A stretch of DNA of 35,947 bases from a filamentous cyanobacterium Phorm 6 (GCA_003003725.1 PVWI01000025.1:1-35947); one strand, 5' to 3'; positions 16,265 through 25,405 are shown, numbered from the stretch's first letter. Program-made: numbers and translations. Notes: generated by a model from the letters alone, not told the origin.

Positions 16265-16277
16265 TAATTGATATAAT
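16248..16277 (+). promoter_or_regulatory. Candidate sigma-70-type promoter for the first TerD gene
   Basis: TTGTCA (16248-16253) and TATAAT (16272-16277) are separated by 18 bases. The TATAAT is a perfect -10 match. The -35 hexamer lies inside the last codons of def. It would start transcription about 35 bases before the TerD start codon. Confidence 0.6.
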
Positions 16278-16309
16278 TGCGATCGGTAACTAAGATTGAT
16301 GTTGTGAAT

Positions 16310-16315
16310 AGGAGG
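16310..16315 (+). promoter_or_regulatory. Strong ribosome binding site of the first TerD gene
   Basis: AGGAGG ends 4 bases before the ATG at 16320. Full Shine-Dalgarno matches are uncommon among the genes in this window, suggesting high translation of this TerD protein. Confidence 0.75.
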
Positions 16316-16319
16316 GCGA

Positions 16320-16889
16320 ATGTCTATCAACTTGGAAAAAGGCGGGAGAATCAATCTATCTAAAGAAGCACCAGGGCTGAAAAATGCCGGGATTGGTTTG
16401 GGATGGGATACCAATGCTACAGACACAGGCGGGGCCTTTGACTTAGATGCTTCCGTGTTTATGTTGGGGGCTACTGGGAAAATTTCCAGCGAAAAACACT
16501 TGGTTTTCTACAACAATAAACAGTCGCCGGATAATGCTGTAATACATCTGGGAGATAGCACAACCGGAGAAGGAGGTGGCGATGATGAAACCGTTACAGT
16601 CGATTTAACCAAAGTCGATCCTGCGGTAGAAGAAATTGTGTTTGTTGTCACCATCCACGAAGCGGAATCGAGAAGGCAAAACTTCGGTCAAGTGAAAAAT
16701 GCTTTTATCAGGATTTACGACACCACTACTAGCACAGAAGTAACCAAGTACGATTTGGACGAGGATTTTTCTCGGGAAACTGCGATCGAATTTGGCAAAC
16801 TTTACAAGAAAGACGGTGAGTGGAGATTCCAAGCAGTCGGACAAGGGTACAATTCAGGCTTGCAAAGCTTTGTGGACAAGTATTCCTGA
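16320..16889 (+). CDS. TerD-family calcium-binding stress protein (first of two)
   Basis: A 189-residue single-domain TerD/TerE-type protein without signal peptide. It starts with the family N-terminus MSINLEKGGRINLSK. The calcium-site segments are FDLDAS at 40-45 and GEGGGDDE at 83-90, and the domain continues through VVTIHEAESRRQNFGQVKNAFIRIYD. TerD proteins bind Ca2+ and occur in tellurite resistance and general stress systems; their molecular role is still debated. No terA/terB/terC or ABC genes are adjacent here, so this is a reduced ter context, with a second TerD gene 216 bases downstream. It has its own good promoter and AGGAGG ribosome site. Confidence 0.95.
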   Translation: MSINLEKGGRINLSKEAPGLKNAGIGLGWDTNATDTGGAFDLDASVFMLGATGKISSEKHLVFYNNKQSPDNAVIHLGDSTTGEGGGDDETVTVDLTKVDPAVEEIVFVVTIHEAESRRQNFGQVKNAFIRIYDTTTSTEVTKYDLDEDFSRETAIEFGKLYKKDGEWRFQAVGQGYNSGLQSFVDKYS

Positions 16890-16928
16890 TAAAAAGTTGA
16901 GATAAAACAATACGGTTCAGATCAAGTC

Positions 16929-17012
16929 GATCCCCCCTAACCCCCCTTCCCAAGGGGGGGACAAGAATCTTCTCAAAGTCCCCCTTGCTTTCGGGGGATG
17001 CGAGGGGGAGCT
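16929..17012. repeat. C/G-rich nested inverted repeat, copy 2
   Basis: This has the same order of segments as copy 1 (GATCCCCCCTAACCCCCCTT, GGGGGGGACAAGAATCTTCT, CAAAGTCCCCCTTG, then a GGGGGA-rich right end). The 16904-16913 flank CAATACGGTT matches the outer arm of copy 3. It separates the two TerD genes. Confidence 0.85.
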
Positions 17013-17105
17013 GCGGGGAATAAACAGATCAGAGATACTGTTGAAACCGCCCGGTCTTTTTATCAATCCCATATTGCGGTATAAACCTTACAAAATCAAA
17101 AAACA

Positions 17106-17705
17106 ATGGCTATTAACTTGACAAAAGGACAATCAATTGTTCTCAGCAAAAGTGAATACGACTTATCCAGAGTGACAATGGCTTTGGGCTGGGATGTTGC
17201 ACAAGTTAAAAAAGGTCTTTTCGGCAGAAGTAGCGGTGCAAATTTTGACTTAGATTCCTACGCAATGCTGCTGGGGGAAAATGGCAAATTAAAAGCTTAC
17301 AAAGAAGATGTAATTTATTACTCTCATTTAGAATCAAAGGACAAAACAGTTGTGCACTCAGGCGACAATCTCACCGGGGAGGGAGACGGCGACGACGAAC
17401 AAATATTGGTGAAACTCAGCTCGTTGCCAGCACAATATCATAAAATTATCTTGGGTGTAAATATCTACAATGGCAAAGAAAGAAAACAGCATTTTGGCAT
17501 GGTAGAAAATGCTTACGTGAGGGCTGTAGATGCAGGCGGGAAAGAAATCGCTCGCTATCGTTTGTCAAATGATCCTTCCTATGAAGGCAAATTAAATATG
17601 TTGATGGGAGAAGTTTATCGAGAAGGTAGCGATTGGAAGTTTAAGGCTTTGGGAAATCCTTTAGCTGAAGATTTTAACGGTGTTGTCGGTTCATTTATGC
17701 GCTAA
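17106..17705 (+). CDS. TerD-family calcium-binding stress protein (second of two)
   Basis: A 199-residue TerD-domain protein, diverged from the first copy. The start MAINLTKGQSIVLSK is the family N-terminus. Calcium-site segments are FDLDSY at 47-52 and GEGDGDDE at 91-98. An insertion relative to the first copy (QVKKGLFGRSSGAN, about 33-46) and a longer C-terminal tail ending VVGSFMR distinguish it. This form resembles the TerD-like proteins with KKGLFGR-type loops seen in many cyanobacteria. The spacer from the first TerD gene contains a strong palindrome, so the two may be only partly co-transcribed. No clear ribosome site precedes it. Convergent with lysS. Confidence 0.94.
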   Translation: MAINLTKGQSIVLSKSEYDLSRVTMALGWDVAQVKKGLFGRSSGANFDLDSYAMLLGENGKLKAYKEDVIYYSHLESKDKTVVHSGDNLTGEGDGDDEQILVKLSSLPAQYHKIILGVNIYNGKERKQHFGMVENAYVRAVDAGGKEIARYRLSNDPSYEGKLNMLMGEVYREGSDWKFKALGNPLAEDFNGVVGSFMR

Positions 17706-17744
17706 AAATGTAGGTGTACATTAGAAATTTTGGAAAAGTCATTT

Positions 17745-17885
17745 TAGATCGTGTTCGGTCGATTGACTGTAATAAGTAAGGTTCGTAGTGTGGACTTTAG
17801 TCCGCAACATAATGCGGACTAAAGTCCACACTACGAACGACACTACGAACGGTTTTTGTTATGCAATCAACCGGACGTGATATTA
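17745..17885. repeat. Nested palindromic element (GTTCGTAGTG family), copy 2
   Basis: Perfect 26-base inner arms (17781-17806 and 17813-17838) enclose a 6-base loop. Outer arms GATCGTGTTCGGTCGATTGA and TGCAATCAACCGGACGTGAT are complementary with mismatches. An extra CACTACGAAC follows the right inner arm. Full length is about 140 bases. It lies just beyond the second TerD gene. Confidence 0.9.
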
Positions 17886-17964
17886 ATCAAATTGTGGAAC
17901 GGGCCGGAGATCCGTCCTAGTTATTTTTGCAAAAGGTGTGCATTGCGCACCTCACTGCATATTA

Positions 17965-18031
17965 TTCGTAGTCAGGACTTTAGTCCTTATTTATTTAAGG
18001 AAACTATGAGGACTGAAGTCCTGACTACAAA
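17965..18031. terminator. Inverted repeat between convergent TerD and lysS genes
   Basis: The arms TTCGTAGTCAGGACTTTAGT (17965 onward) and GAGGACTGAAGTCCTGACTA (18008 onward) are nearly complementary, with a loop of about 18 bases. It sits 8 bases from the lysS stop. It is a related but distinct variant of the GTTCGTAGTG family and probably acts as a bidirectional transcript end. Confidence 0.65.
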
Positions 18032-18038
18032 CTTATTA

Positions 18039-19592
18039 CTAATCTTTGACCGGCCGCATTGTCGGGAACATCACGGCATCTCGGATGCTTTGAGTATTAG
18101 TTAAAAGCATCACCAATCTGTCTACACCGATGCCCATTCCCGCACAATTCGGCATTCCCAAAGATAGCGCTTGAATGAAATCTTCATCCATTGGATGCGC
18201 TTCATCATCGCCTGCGTTTTTCTGTGCTAACTGTTCCTCAAACCGCTTTCTTTGCTCTTTCGGATCGTTCAATTCTGAGAATCCGTTGGAGTATTCCGTA
18301 CCGTTGATAAATAGCTCGAAACGTTCGACAAATCCCGGCTTGTTGCGGTGTCCTTTGGCTAGGGGACTGACTTCGACTGGATAGTCGATGATGAATGTAG
18401 GTTGAATTAATTTTGGAACAACTAATTTGTCAAAAACTGCATACAGCACGTAGCCTAAACTCTGTTGTTCTAACTTAGATAGGTGCAGTTCTAGGTTGGT
18501 TGCAGAGGCGATCGCACTTTCCAAGTCCAAACTGTCAAAATCCAGCCCAAACTCATCTCTGACGGCTTCCACCATCGTTTTCACTTGCCAGTGTTTGCCA
18601 CTAAAACCGGGATATTTTTCGCTGTAGTCGAACTTGCGCTCTAAACTAATCGTTTCTCCCTGATTCTCAATTTCCAGGACATCGCCAAAGACAGCAGCCG
18701 CTGCGAAACACATTATATCTTCGACAACTCCTAAGATGTCGAACACATCTGCATAAGCTTGGTAAACTTCTAAAGACGTAAACTCTGGATTGTGTGTGCT
18801 ATCAATGCCCTCATTCCTAAAGGCTTTTCCTAGTTCAAATACTCGCTCAAAACCGCCGCAAATTGCTCTTTTTAAGAACAATTCCGGTGCAACTCGCAAA
18901 TACAAATCTATCTCCAAAGCATTGTGATGCGTGATAAATGGCTTAGCAGCAGCGCCGCCGTAAATAGCTTGCAGCGTCGGTGTTTCTATTTCATAAAAAC
19001 TCGCATTCCAAAGATAAGAACGGATGCTTTGGACGATGCGGCTACGCAGCATGAAACGGTTGAGCGCATCTTGGTTGCTAGCTAAATCCATTTCGCGGTG
19101 GCGACGGCAAACTTCGGGGTCATTAACTCCGTAATAAGCATCTGGAAATTGGATCGTAGCTTTTGATAAAAGCGTGAATTCCCGGACTAAAATAGAAAGT
19201 TCTCCCCGGGGCGTGCGGCAGCCGATGCCTTCTACGCCGACAAAATCGCCGACATCAAGCAATTTTTTAATTTGGTCAAAGCTCAAACCGACTTCACCTG
19301 TGACGATTGCTTTCTCGATTTTGAGTTGAATTTTGTCTGTAGCGTCTTTTAAATCGATGAAACCAATTTTGCCGCTGTCGCGCTTGGAAATAATCCGGCC
19401 GGCTAATCGCAGGGAAATTTCTTCGGAGTCGCTTTGTCCGTTTTCGAGTTCTTTTCCTGGTTGACTAAATATTTCGCGAACTTGTTGGGCTGTGTGCGAT
19501 CGCGCGTAGGATTGGCTAGGATACGGTTCTATGCCTTGCGATCGCAGTTCGTCTACTTTTTGACTGCGGACTTCGGCTTCACTCAGAGTCAT
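18039..19592 (-). CDS. lysS: Lysyl-tRNA synthetase (class II)
   Basis: A 517-residue class II aminoacyl-tRNA synthetase that charges tRNA-Lys. The N-terminal OB-fold anticodon-binding domain (about 60-165) contains LRLAGRIISKRDSGKIGFIDL. The catalytic domain shows HHNALEIDLYLRVAPELFLKR, motif 2 FRNEGIDSTHNPEFT near residue 253-267 and motif 3 GMGIGVDRLVML near 479-490. Length and motifs are normal for the bacterial enzyme. The NGTEYSNGFSELNDP segment is the LysS-specific lysine-binding region. It is divergent from transketolase and convergent with the second TerD gene. The start ATG at 19590-19592 gives a typical short N-terminal extension. Confidence 0.98.
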   Translation of the reverse strand: MTLSEAEVRSQKVDELRSQGIEPYPSQSYARSHTAQQVREIFSQPGKELENGQSDSEEISLRLAGRIISKRDSGKIGFIDLKDATDKIQLKIEKAIVTGEVGLSFDQIKKLLDVGDFVGVEGIGCRTPRGELSILVREFTLLSKATIQFPDAYYGVNDPEVCRRHREMDLASNQDALNRFMLRSRIVQSIRSYLWNASFYEIETPTLQAIYGGAAAKPFITHHNALEIDLYLRVAPELFLKRAICGGFERVFELGKAFRNEGIDSTHNPEFTSLEVYQAYADVFDILGVVEDIMCFAAAAVFGDVLEIENQGETISLERKFDYSEKYPGFSGKHWQVKTMVEAVRDEFGLDFDSLDLESAIASATNLELHLSKLEQQSLGYVLYAVFDKLVVPKLIQPTFIIDYPVEVSPLAKGHRNKPGFVERFELFINGTEYSNGFSELNDPKEQRKRFEEQLAQKNAGDDEAHPMDEDFIQALSLGMPNCAGMGIGVDRLVMLLTNTQSIRDAVMFPTMRPVKD

Positions 19593-20040
19593 TACTTATT
19601 GCCTTAGAGAATTACAAATATCTTATATCTTGCACCATTCTCCGGCGGGCTGGGGAATTCATTCCCTGGCTAATGTCGCATTGACTCGCACTGCGCCGAG
19701 AATATTCTAACTGGTGCAAGATTTCAGAAACACCAAACTCTATCATAACTGGGTGGCTTTGAGAGGCAATTTGCTAAATAATTCAGATACACGCGGAGAT
19801 CCGCCCTCGCCCCACAAATATCTCCGATCGCAAATTGTTATCGACAGCATAAAGCGGGCGAAACATTAAAAAATTAAGTTGTCTGTCGATCGCAAGTGGT
19901 GAGATGATATGTAGTGCAGCCTCACGGCAGTTCCACAGAAACTCAACAGCAGAGACGCGGGCGATCGAACTAACCTCATCGCACCTCTGCTGTACAGAAT
20001 CGACCACACACACTCTTTCTTAAATATAAAAACCAGAATT
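19593..20040. promoter_or_regulatory. Divergent lysS/tkt control region
   Basis: This 448-base spacer has no credible gene. It includes an inverted repeat, ATCTTGCACCA (19627-19637) and TGGTGCAAGAT (19712-19722), with a structured 74-base interior, placed 35-130 bases upstream of lysS. The arms lie in the lysS leader side and might form an RNA structure, but no known riboswitch or T-box pattern is evident. Several GCGATCG sites follow nearer to tkt. No clear promoter for tkt stands out. Confidence 0.4.
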
Positions 20041-22056
20041 ATGGCTGTTGCAACTCAATCAATCGAAGAACTCTGCATCAACTCTATCCGCTTTCTCGCC
20101 ATCGATGCGGTAGAAAAAGCAAAATCAGGACATCCAGGACTGCCGATGGGCGCTGCGCCTATGGCCTTCGTGCTGTGGGATCGCTTCATGCGGTTCAACC
20201 CCAAAAACCCCAAGTGGTTCAATCGCGATCGCTTCGTCCTGTCCGCCGGCCACGGCTGTATGCTACAGTACGCCCTCATGCACTTGACCGGCTACGATAG
20301 CGTCAGCCTCGACGACATCAAGCAATTTCGTCAGTGGGAATCCAAAACTCCCGGACACCCAGAAAACTTCGTCACCGAAGGCATAGAAGTTACCACCGGC
20401 CCGCTGGGACAAGGTATTGCTAACGCCGTCGGTTTGGCAATGGCAGAAGCTCATCTCGCTGCCAAATTCAACAAGCCCGGTAACACCATTGTTGACCACT
20501 ACACCTATGTCATCATGGGTGACGGCTGCCACATGGAAGGCATTTCAGGCGAAGCTTGTTCCTTGGCTGGACACCTCGGACTCGGCAAATTAATAGCCCT
20601 CTACGATGACAATCACATTTCCATTGAAGGCGACACTAACTTGGCCTTTACTGAAGATGTCGGCAAGCGTTTTGAAGCTTACAACTGGCACGTCATTACA
20701 GTAGACAATACCGCTCTAGACCACGATACTAATCTAGCAGCAGTTCACAAAGCTATTGAAGAAGCGAAAAAAGTCACGGACAAACCGTCCATGATTAAAG
20801 TCCGCACAATCATTGGTTTTGGTTCTCCTAACAAGCGGAATTCTTACAGCGCTCACGGTGCTGCTTTGGGTAGCGATGAAGTGAAAGCAACTCGCGATTT
20901 CTTGAAGTGGGAATACGCACCGTTTGAGATTCCTAATGATGCTTTGTCACACTTCCGTAAAGCAGTCGATCGCGGTGCTGCATCCGAGCAAGAATGGAAT
21001 AAAACTTTTGCTGATTATAAAGCAAAATATCCCGCCGAAGCAGCAGAATATGAGCGCACGGTTGCTGGCAAACTTCCCGAAGGTTGGGATAAAGTTCTGC
21101 CGACATACAAGCCGGAAGATAAGGCAGATTCCAGCCGTAATCATTCTGGAAAATGTTTGAATGCTTTGGCTGCTGTGCTACCTGAATTAATCGGTGGTTC
21201 CGCTGACTTGGCATCTTCTAACATGACTTTGCTCAAGGGTGAAAAAGATTTCCAAAAAGGTCAATACGAAGGACGCAACCTGCGCTTTGGCGTGCGGGAA
21301 CACGCTATGGGCGCGATCGCCAATGGTATGGTTCTACACGGTGGCTTAATACCTTACTGCGCAACTTTCTTGGTATTTGCCGACTATATGCGCGGTGCAA
21401 TTCGCCTCTCTGCACTCTCGGAAGCCGGAGTTATCTATGTCATGACTCACGACTCCGTAGCCTTGGGCGAAGACGGCCCCACTCACCAACCAGTCGAAAC
21501 CATCGCTTCTCTACGCGTAATTCCCAATTTATTGGTAATGCGCCCTGCGGATGGTAACGAAACATCCGGTTCTTACAAAGTGGCAATTGAAAGCCGCAAC
21601 CGCCCCACTTTGATGGCTCTTTCTCGTCAAAACTTGCCCAATTTGGCTGGAAGCTCGATCGAAGGAACAGCGAAAGGCGCTTACACTTTGTCCGACGACG
21701 GCGGCACTCCCGACATCATTTTAATCGGCACCGGCGGCGAAACATACCTCTGCGTTGATGCCGCTGAAAAATTGCGCGCCGCAGGCAAAAAAGTACGAGT
21801 AGTTTCGATGCCTTGCTGGGAATTGTTCGACTTGCAAGATGCAGCTTACCGCGAATCTGTACTGCCAAAAGCTGTTACTAAACGCTTGGCTGTGGAAGCT
21901 GGTTGTAGCTTCGGTTGGGGACGTTATTTGGGTTCCGAAGGCGACAGCATCAGCATCGATACATTCGGCGCTTCTGCACCGGGCCCAGTTGTTCTAGAAA
22001 AGTTTGGCTACACCGTTGATAATGTGTTAGCTAAGGCTAAGGCGCTGTTGGGTTAA
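20041..22056 (+). CDS. tkt: Transketolase
   Basis: A 671-residue thiamine-diphosphate enzyme of the Calvin cycle and pentose phosphate pathway that transfers two-carbon ketol units between sugar phosphates. The N-terminus contains [21 protein letters not shown]. The ThDP/metal motif [12 protein letters not shown] is at about 160-171, with the [10 protein letters not shown] substrate/cofactor loop after it. The pyrimidine-domain signature [17 protein letters not shown] lies near 470-486. Length is full. In a cyanobacterium this enzyme serves carbon fixation as well as sugar interconversion. The gene is followed by a well-formed intrinsic terminator, so it is probably monocistronic. Codon choice is C-rich compared with the downstream sensor genes, in keeping with high expression. 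Confidence 0.98.
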   Translation: MAVATQSIEELCINSIRFLAIDAVEKAKSGHPGLPMGAAPMAFVLWDRFMRFNPKNPKWFNRDRFVLSAGHGCMLQYALMHLTGYDSVSLDDIKQFRQWESKTPGHPENFVTEGIEVTTGPLGQGIANAVGLAMAEAHLAAKFNKPGNTIVDHYTYVIMGDGCHMEGISGEACSLAGHLGLGKLIALYDDNHISIEGDTNLAFTEDVGKRFEAYNWHVITVDNTALDHDTNLAAVHKAIEEAKKVTDKPSMIKVRTIIGFGSPNKRNSYSAHGAALGSDEVKATRDFLKWEYAPFEIPNDALSHFRKAVDRGAASEQEWNKTFADYKAKYPAEAAEYERTVAGKLPEGWDKVLPTYKPEDKADSSRNHSGKCLNALAAVLPELIGGSADLASSNMTLLKGEKDFQKGQYEGRNLRFGVREHAMGAIANGMVLHGGLIPYCATFLVFADYMRGAIRLSALSEAGVIYVMTHDSVALGEDGPTHQPVETIASLRVIPNLLVMRPADGNETSGSYKVAIESRNRPTLMALSRQNLPNLAGSSIEGTAKGAYTLSDDGGTPDIILIGTGGETYLCVDAAEKLRAAGKKVRVVSMPCWELFDLQDAAYRESVLPKAVTKRLAVEAGCSFGWGRYLGSEGDSISIDTFGASAPGPVVLEKFGYTVDNVLAKAKALLG

Positions 22057-22543
22057 TCAATAGCAACAGCATAATTTGTGGTGGGGCGGGCTTTGGGCTC
22101 GCCCCATTTTTTATAGGAGAAGAAAGAAGGAAGAAGGAAGAAGTCATTAGTCATTAGTCATTAGTCATTAGTCATTAGTCATTAGTCATTAGTCATCAGT
22201 CAGTAGGGGCGGTGGATGGTGCGTGCCCGCCCTCTTAGTTGTCATTAGTCATTAGTCATGTTTTGCTGTCCCCCCGGAGCTTTCCGTCCAACGTCATCAG
22301 TCCGATGGAAGTCGGAAGACGGAAGACGGAAGACGGAAGAAAATCAAACCTTAACCCGCTGCGGTGGGTTTCGTTTGTTTGGCGTGCGAATTCCATTTGC
22401 CCGGTCTTATGTATATTTCAAAATTTTGAGATAAGTTATAAGTTATTGGGTTAAATTCCCCGTTACCCAATTACCAATTACCAATTACCAATTACCAATT
22501 ACCAATTACCCATTCCCGATTCCCCATTACCCATTCCTTTATC
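22057..22543. repeat. Repeat-dense spacer with several heptamer arrays
   Basis: After the tkt terminator the spacer consists mainly of STRR arrays: GGAAGAA (about 22115-22142), TCATTAG in eight copies (22144-22199) with a further pair near 22241-22257, GGAAGAC in about three to four copies (22315-22341), and CCAATTA in about six copies (22469-22512) passing into degenerate CCCATTA units up to 22535. The last array directly abuts the start codon of the ethylene-receptor-type kinase, so it lies in that gene's leader. No gene is seen. Confidence 0.88.
22082..22112 (+). terminator. Intrinsic terminator of tkt
   Basis: The stem TGGGGCGGGC (22082-22091) and GCTCGCCCCA (22097-22106), with one G-U pair, has a 5-base loop and is followed by six T residues (22107-22112). 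It begins 26 bases after the tkt stop. It is the clearest Rho-independent terminator in the window. Confidence 0.88.
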
Positions 22544-25357
22544 ATGTGGACTTTTTTAAATCACCTGTTATTCACCGCGAATTATATTCCTCACGGGCAC
22601 TGTTACCTTTGGCAGCGAGAGCTAGTCGCGCTCCATATAGTGTCAGACTCTATAATTGCCCTGGCCTACTATTCAATACCGCTATCGCTAATTTATTTTC
22701 TCTGTCACGGAAAAGACTTGCCCTTTCGCAACATCTTTTGGCTGTTCGCAGCTTTTATTATCTCCTGCGGCACTACTCATCTAATGGAAGTTTGGACGCT
22801 GTGGCATCCTGTTTATTGGGTTTCTGGCAGTCTGAAAATGATTACCGCCGCGATTTCTGCTTACACCGCTTTTGCATTAATTCCTTTAGTTCCCCAAGCA
22901 TTAAATCTCGTCAGTCCAACTCAATTAGGGATGATCGATCGCATCCTGCAACAAGAAATCATCGAACGCCAAAAAACAGAAGCTCGCTATCACACTTTAA
23001 CTGAAGCTTCGCCGGTGGGAATATTTTATACAGACGCTTTAGGAGACTGCTTGTATGTCAACGAGCGCTGGTGTCAAATTTCGGGAATGACCTGCGATGA
23101 AGCTTTGGGCAAAGGGTGGTTGCAAGGCATTCATCCAGACGACCGCCAGCGGGTTTGTGCCGAATGGTATAGCGCCGCGCAGCAGAAATTGCCGTTTAAA
23201 TCTGAGTACCGCTTTCAAGGCATCGATCGCATTCAAATCAGTTGGGTATTCGGTCAAGCTGTCGGTCAAATTGGAGAAAATGGGGAGGTTAAAAGTTATG
23301 TTGGTACTATTACTGATATTACAAAACGCAAGCAGGTAGAAGAGGAAAATAGACTGCTCAATGAAACTCTGGAGCATCGAGTTGCTGAGCGCATTGCTCA
23401 AATGGAAATTTCTCACCACAATTTGCCCGAAGAAATAGCCTACCGAGAAAGAATTGCGATAACTTTGTTGGAATTGACGCAACTGCAAAATGCAATTCTT
23501 AACAGCGCTCACTACACAATTATTTCTACAGAGCCCGACGGTACAATTAAAACATTTAATCGGGCCGCACAGCAACTTTTAGGCTATTCCCCCGAAGAAG
23601 TGGTGGGGAAAGTCACGCCAGCAATAATTCACGATCCTCTAGAGGTAGATAAAAGAGCTGAAGTTCTTTCTCAAGAATTGGGAGTAAAAATAGAGCCGGG
23701 ATTTGAGGTTTTTGCTGTATTACCTCGCCGGGGAATAGCTGACGAAAATGAATGGACTTACATTCGCAAAGATGGTTCGCGGTTTCCGGTACTGCTGTCG
23801 GTGACTGGCTTATTTGACAGCAACGGCAATATCACTGGCTTTTTGGGTATCGGTCAGGATATTAGCGATGCCGCGGCGGCAGCTACGCAACGCAAACAAG
23901 CTGAAATAGAACTGCGCGACCTCACCGCTGCCATGCAAAATGCGGTGGAAGGCATTGCGCGGCTGGACATTGAGGGACGCTACGTGAATGTTAACCGAGC
24001 TTACGCTCATAGATGCGGTTACGAACCGGAAGAAATGCTCGGCATGGAATGGCAGCTCACCGTACATCCGGGCGATGTTGAGATGCTGATCTCAGCTTAT
24101 CAGGAAATGCTAACTTCTGGCAAAGTAGAAGTTGAAGCTAGAGGCGTTCGGAAAAATGGCTCGTTTTTTTACAAGCAAGTAACAATGGTCAAAGCTTGCG
24201 ATGCCCAGGGGATATTTAACGGCAACCACTGTTTTATGAAAGATATCACCGAGCGCAAACTAACTGAAACAGCTTTGCAGGAAAGCGAATTCAAATACAG
24301 GCAAATAGTTGAATTAGCAGAAGAAGGTATTTGGGTAATTGATAGTAATACCCTCACGACTTACGTGAACAACGCAATGGCGCGAATGCTCGGCTATAGT
24401 GAATTAGAAATGTTCGGGCGGTCGCTTTTTGATTTCATGGATGAACCGGAAAAACAACAAGCTCTTGATAATGTCGAGCGGCGCAAGCAAGGTATTGGTG
24501 AACAACACGAATTTAAATTCAAAAGCAAGGACGGCCAAGATATTTGGACTTATCTTTCTACCAGTCCTGTATTGGACGAGCAGGGTAATATGCTGTCATG
24601 TTGCGCGCTAGTTTACAACATTACAGACCGCAAAGCAGCAGAGCAGCAAATGCTGCAACTTACAGAAGATTTGAAGCGTTCCAACGAGGAATTAGAACAA
24701 TTTGCTTATGTGGCTTCCCACGATTTGCAAGAACCGCTCCGAGCCGTTACCAGTTACGCTCAATTGCTCGCCCACCGCTATCAAGACAATTTGGATGCTA
24801 AAGCAGATAAATATATTCATTATATTGTTGACGGCGCTACCAGAATGCAACAATTGATTAATGATTTGTTGGCGTATTCGCGCCTGGGAACCCAAGGTAA
24901 AAAATTTGAGCCGGCGGACTGCCACGCTGCTGTGCAGCAAAGTTTGTGCAATTTGCAAATTGCGATCGCCGAAAAGAAAGCTGTCATCACCTGCGACGCG
25001 ATGCCAACCGTGATGGCGGATGAATTTCAACTGGTGCAATTATTCCAAAATTTGATCGCCAACGGCATCAAATTTTGCCGCGAAGATATCCCGTTGATTC
25101 ATATCGCTGCGGGCCGGCAAGATAGCGAATGGGTGTTCAGCGTGCGCGATCGGGGCATTGGCATCGATCCGCAGTATGCCGATCGCATTTTTATTATTTT
25201 TCAACGCCTGCACTCTCGCCGCGAATATTCCGGTACTGGCATAGGTTTGGCGATGTGCAAGCGCATTGTGGAACGCCACGGCGGGCGCATCTGGGTGGAA
25301 TCTCAGGAGGGAAAAGGAGCGACTTTTTACTTCACTATTCCTATAATTAGTATCTGA
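22544..25357 (+). CDS. Ethylene-receptor-type membrane histidine kinase with four PAS domains
   Basis: A 937-residue sensor kinase. The N-terminal 120 residues form the three-helix ethylene-binding domain of ETR1-type receptors: HGHCYLW at 17-23, HIVSDSIIALAYYSIP at 31-46 and FIISCGTTHLMEVWTLW at 71-87. Asp35, Tyr42, Ile45, Pro46, Ile72, Cys75 and His79 correspond one-for-one, offset by ten, to plant ETR1 residues that bind copper and ethylene. Four PAS domains follow (about 147-270, 310-440, 455-580, 585-700). The kinase core has the H-box VASHDLQEPLRAV with His726, N box NLIANGIKF, G1 DRGIGI and G2 GTGIGLAM. The SHDLQEPLR H-box type is typical of kinases paired with Rcp1-like regulators, and one lies 48 bases downstream. 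Unlike Synechocystis Slr1212 I see no GAF domain. The ATG sits directly after heptamer repeats, with no ribosome binding site visible. Confidence 0.95.
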   Translation: MWTFLNHLLFTANYIPHGHCYLWQRELVALHIVSDSIIALAYYSIPLSLIYFLCHGKDLPFRNIFWLFAAFIISCGTTHLMEVWTLWHPVYWVSGSLKMITAAISAYTAFALIPLVPQALNLVSPTQLGMIDRILQQEIIERQKTEARYHTLTEASPVGIFYTDALGDCLYVNERWCQISGMTCDEALGKGWLQGIHPDDRQRVCAEWYSAAQQKLPFKSEYRFQGIDRIQISWVFGQAVGQIGENGEVKSYVGTITDITKRKQVEEENRLLNETLEHRVAERIAQMEISHHNLPEEIAYRERIAITLLELTQLQNAILNSAHYTIISTEPDGTIKTFNRAAQQLLGYSPEEVVGKVTPAIIHDPLEVDKRAEVLSQELGVKIEPGFEVFAVLPRRGIADENEWTYIRKDGSRFPVLLSVTGLFDSNGNITGFLGIGQDISDAAAAATQRKQAEIELRDLTAAMQNAVEGIARLDIEGRYVNVNRAYAHRCGYEPEEMLGMEWQLTVHPGDVEMLISAYQEMLTSGKVEVEARGVRKNGSFFYKQVTMVKACDAQGIFNGNHCFMKDITERKLTETALQESEFKYRQIVELAEEGIWVIDSNTLTTYVNNAMARMLGYSELEMFGRSLFDFMDEPEKQQALDNVERRKQGIGEQHEFKFKSKDGQDIWTYLSTSPVLDEQGNMLSCCALVYNITDRKAAEQQMLQLTEDLKRSNEELEQFAYVASHDLQEPLRAVTSYAQLLAHRYQDNLDAKADKYIHYIVDGATRMQQLINDLLAYSRLGTQGKKFEPADCHAAVQQSLCNLQIAIAEKKAVITCDAMPTVMADEFQLVQLFQNLIANGIKFCREDIPLIHIAAGRQDSEWVFSVRDRGIGIDPQYADRIFIIFQRLHSRREYSGTGIGLAMCKRIVERHGGRIWVESQEGKGATFYFTIPIISI

Positions 25358-25405
25358 AGGCTTAAATTTTATTTTTTTTCCTATAATCAAAAGGATACGC
25401 CAGTT

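Noticed and set aside
19627-19722. T-box or other known leader RNA upstream of lysS
   Set aside because: The inverted repeat is real, but the T-box consensus and specifier loop are absent, and such leaders are not usual for cyanobacterial lysS.
22115-22535. Possible CRISPR array
   Set aside because: The repeats are 7 bases long, uninterrupted and without spacers, and no cas gene is present. They are STRR arrays.
22544-25357. Phytochrome-type photoreceptor
   Set aside because: The SHDLQEPLR H-box resembles phytochrome kinases, but I see no GAF/PHY domains or chromophore cysteine; the input domain is of the ethylene-receptor type.
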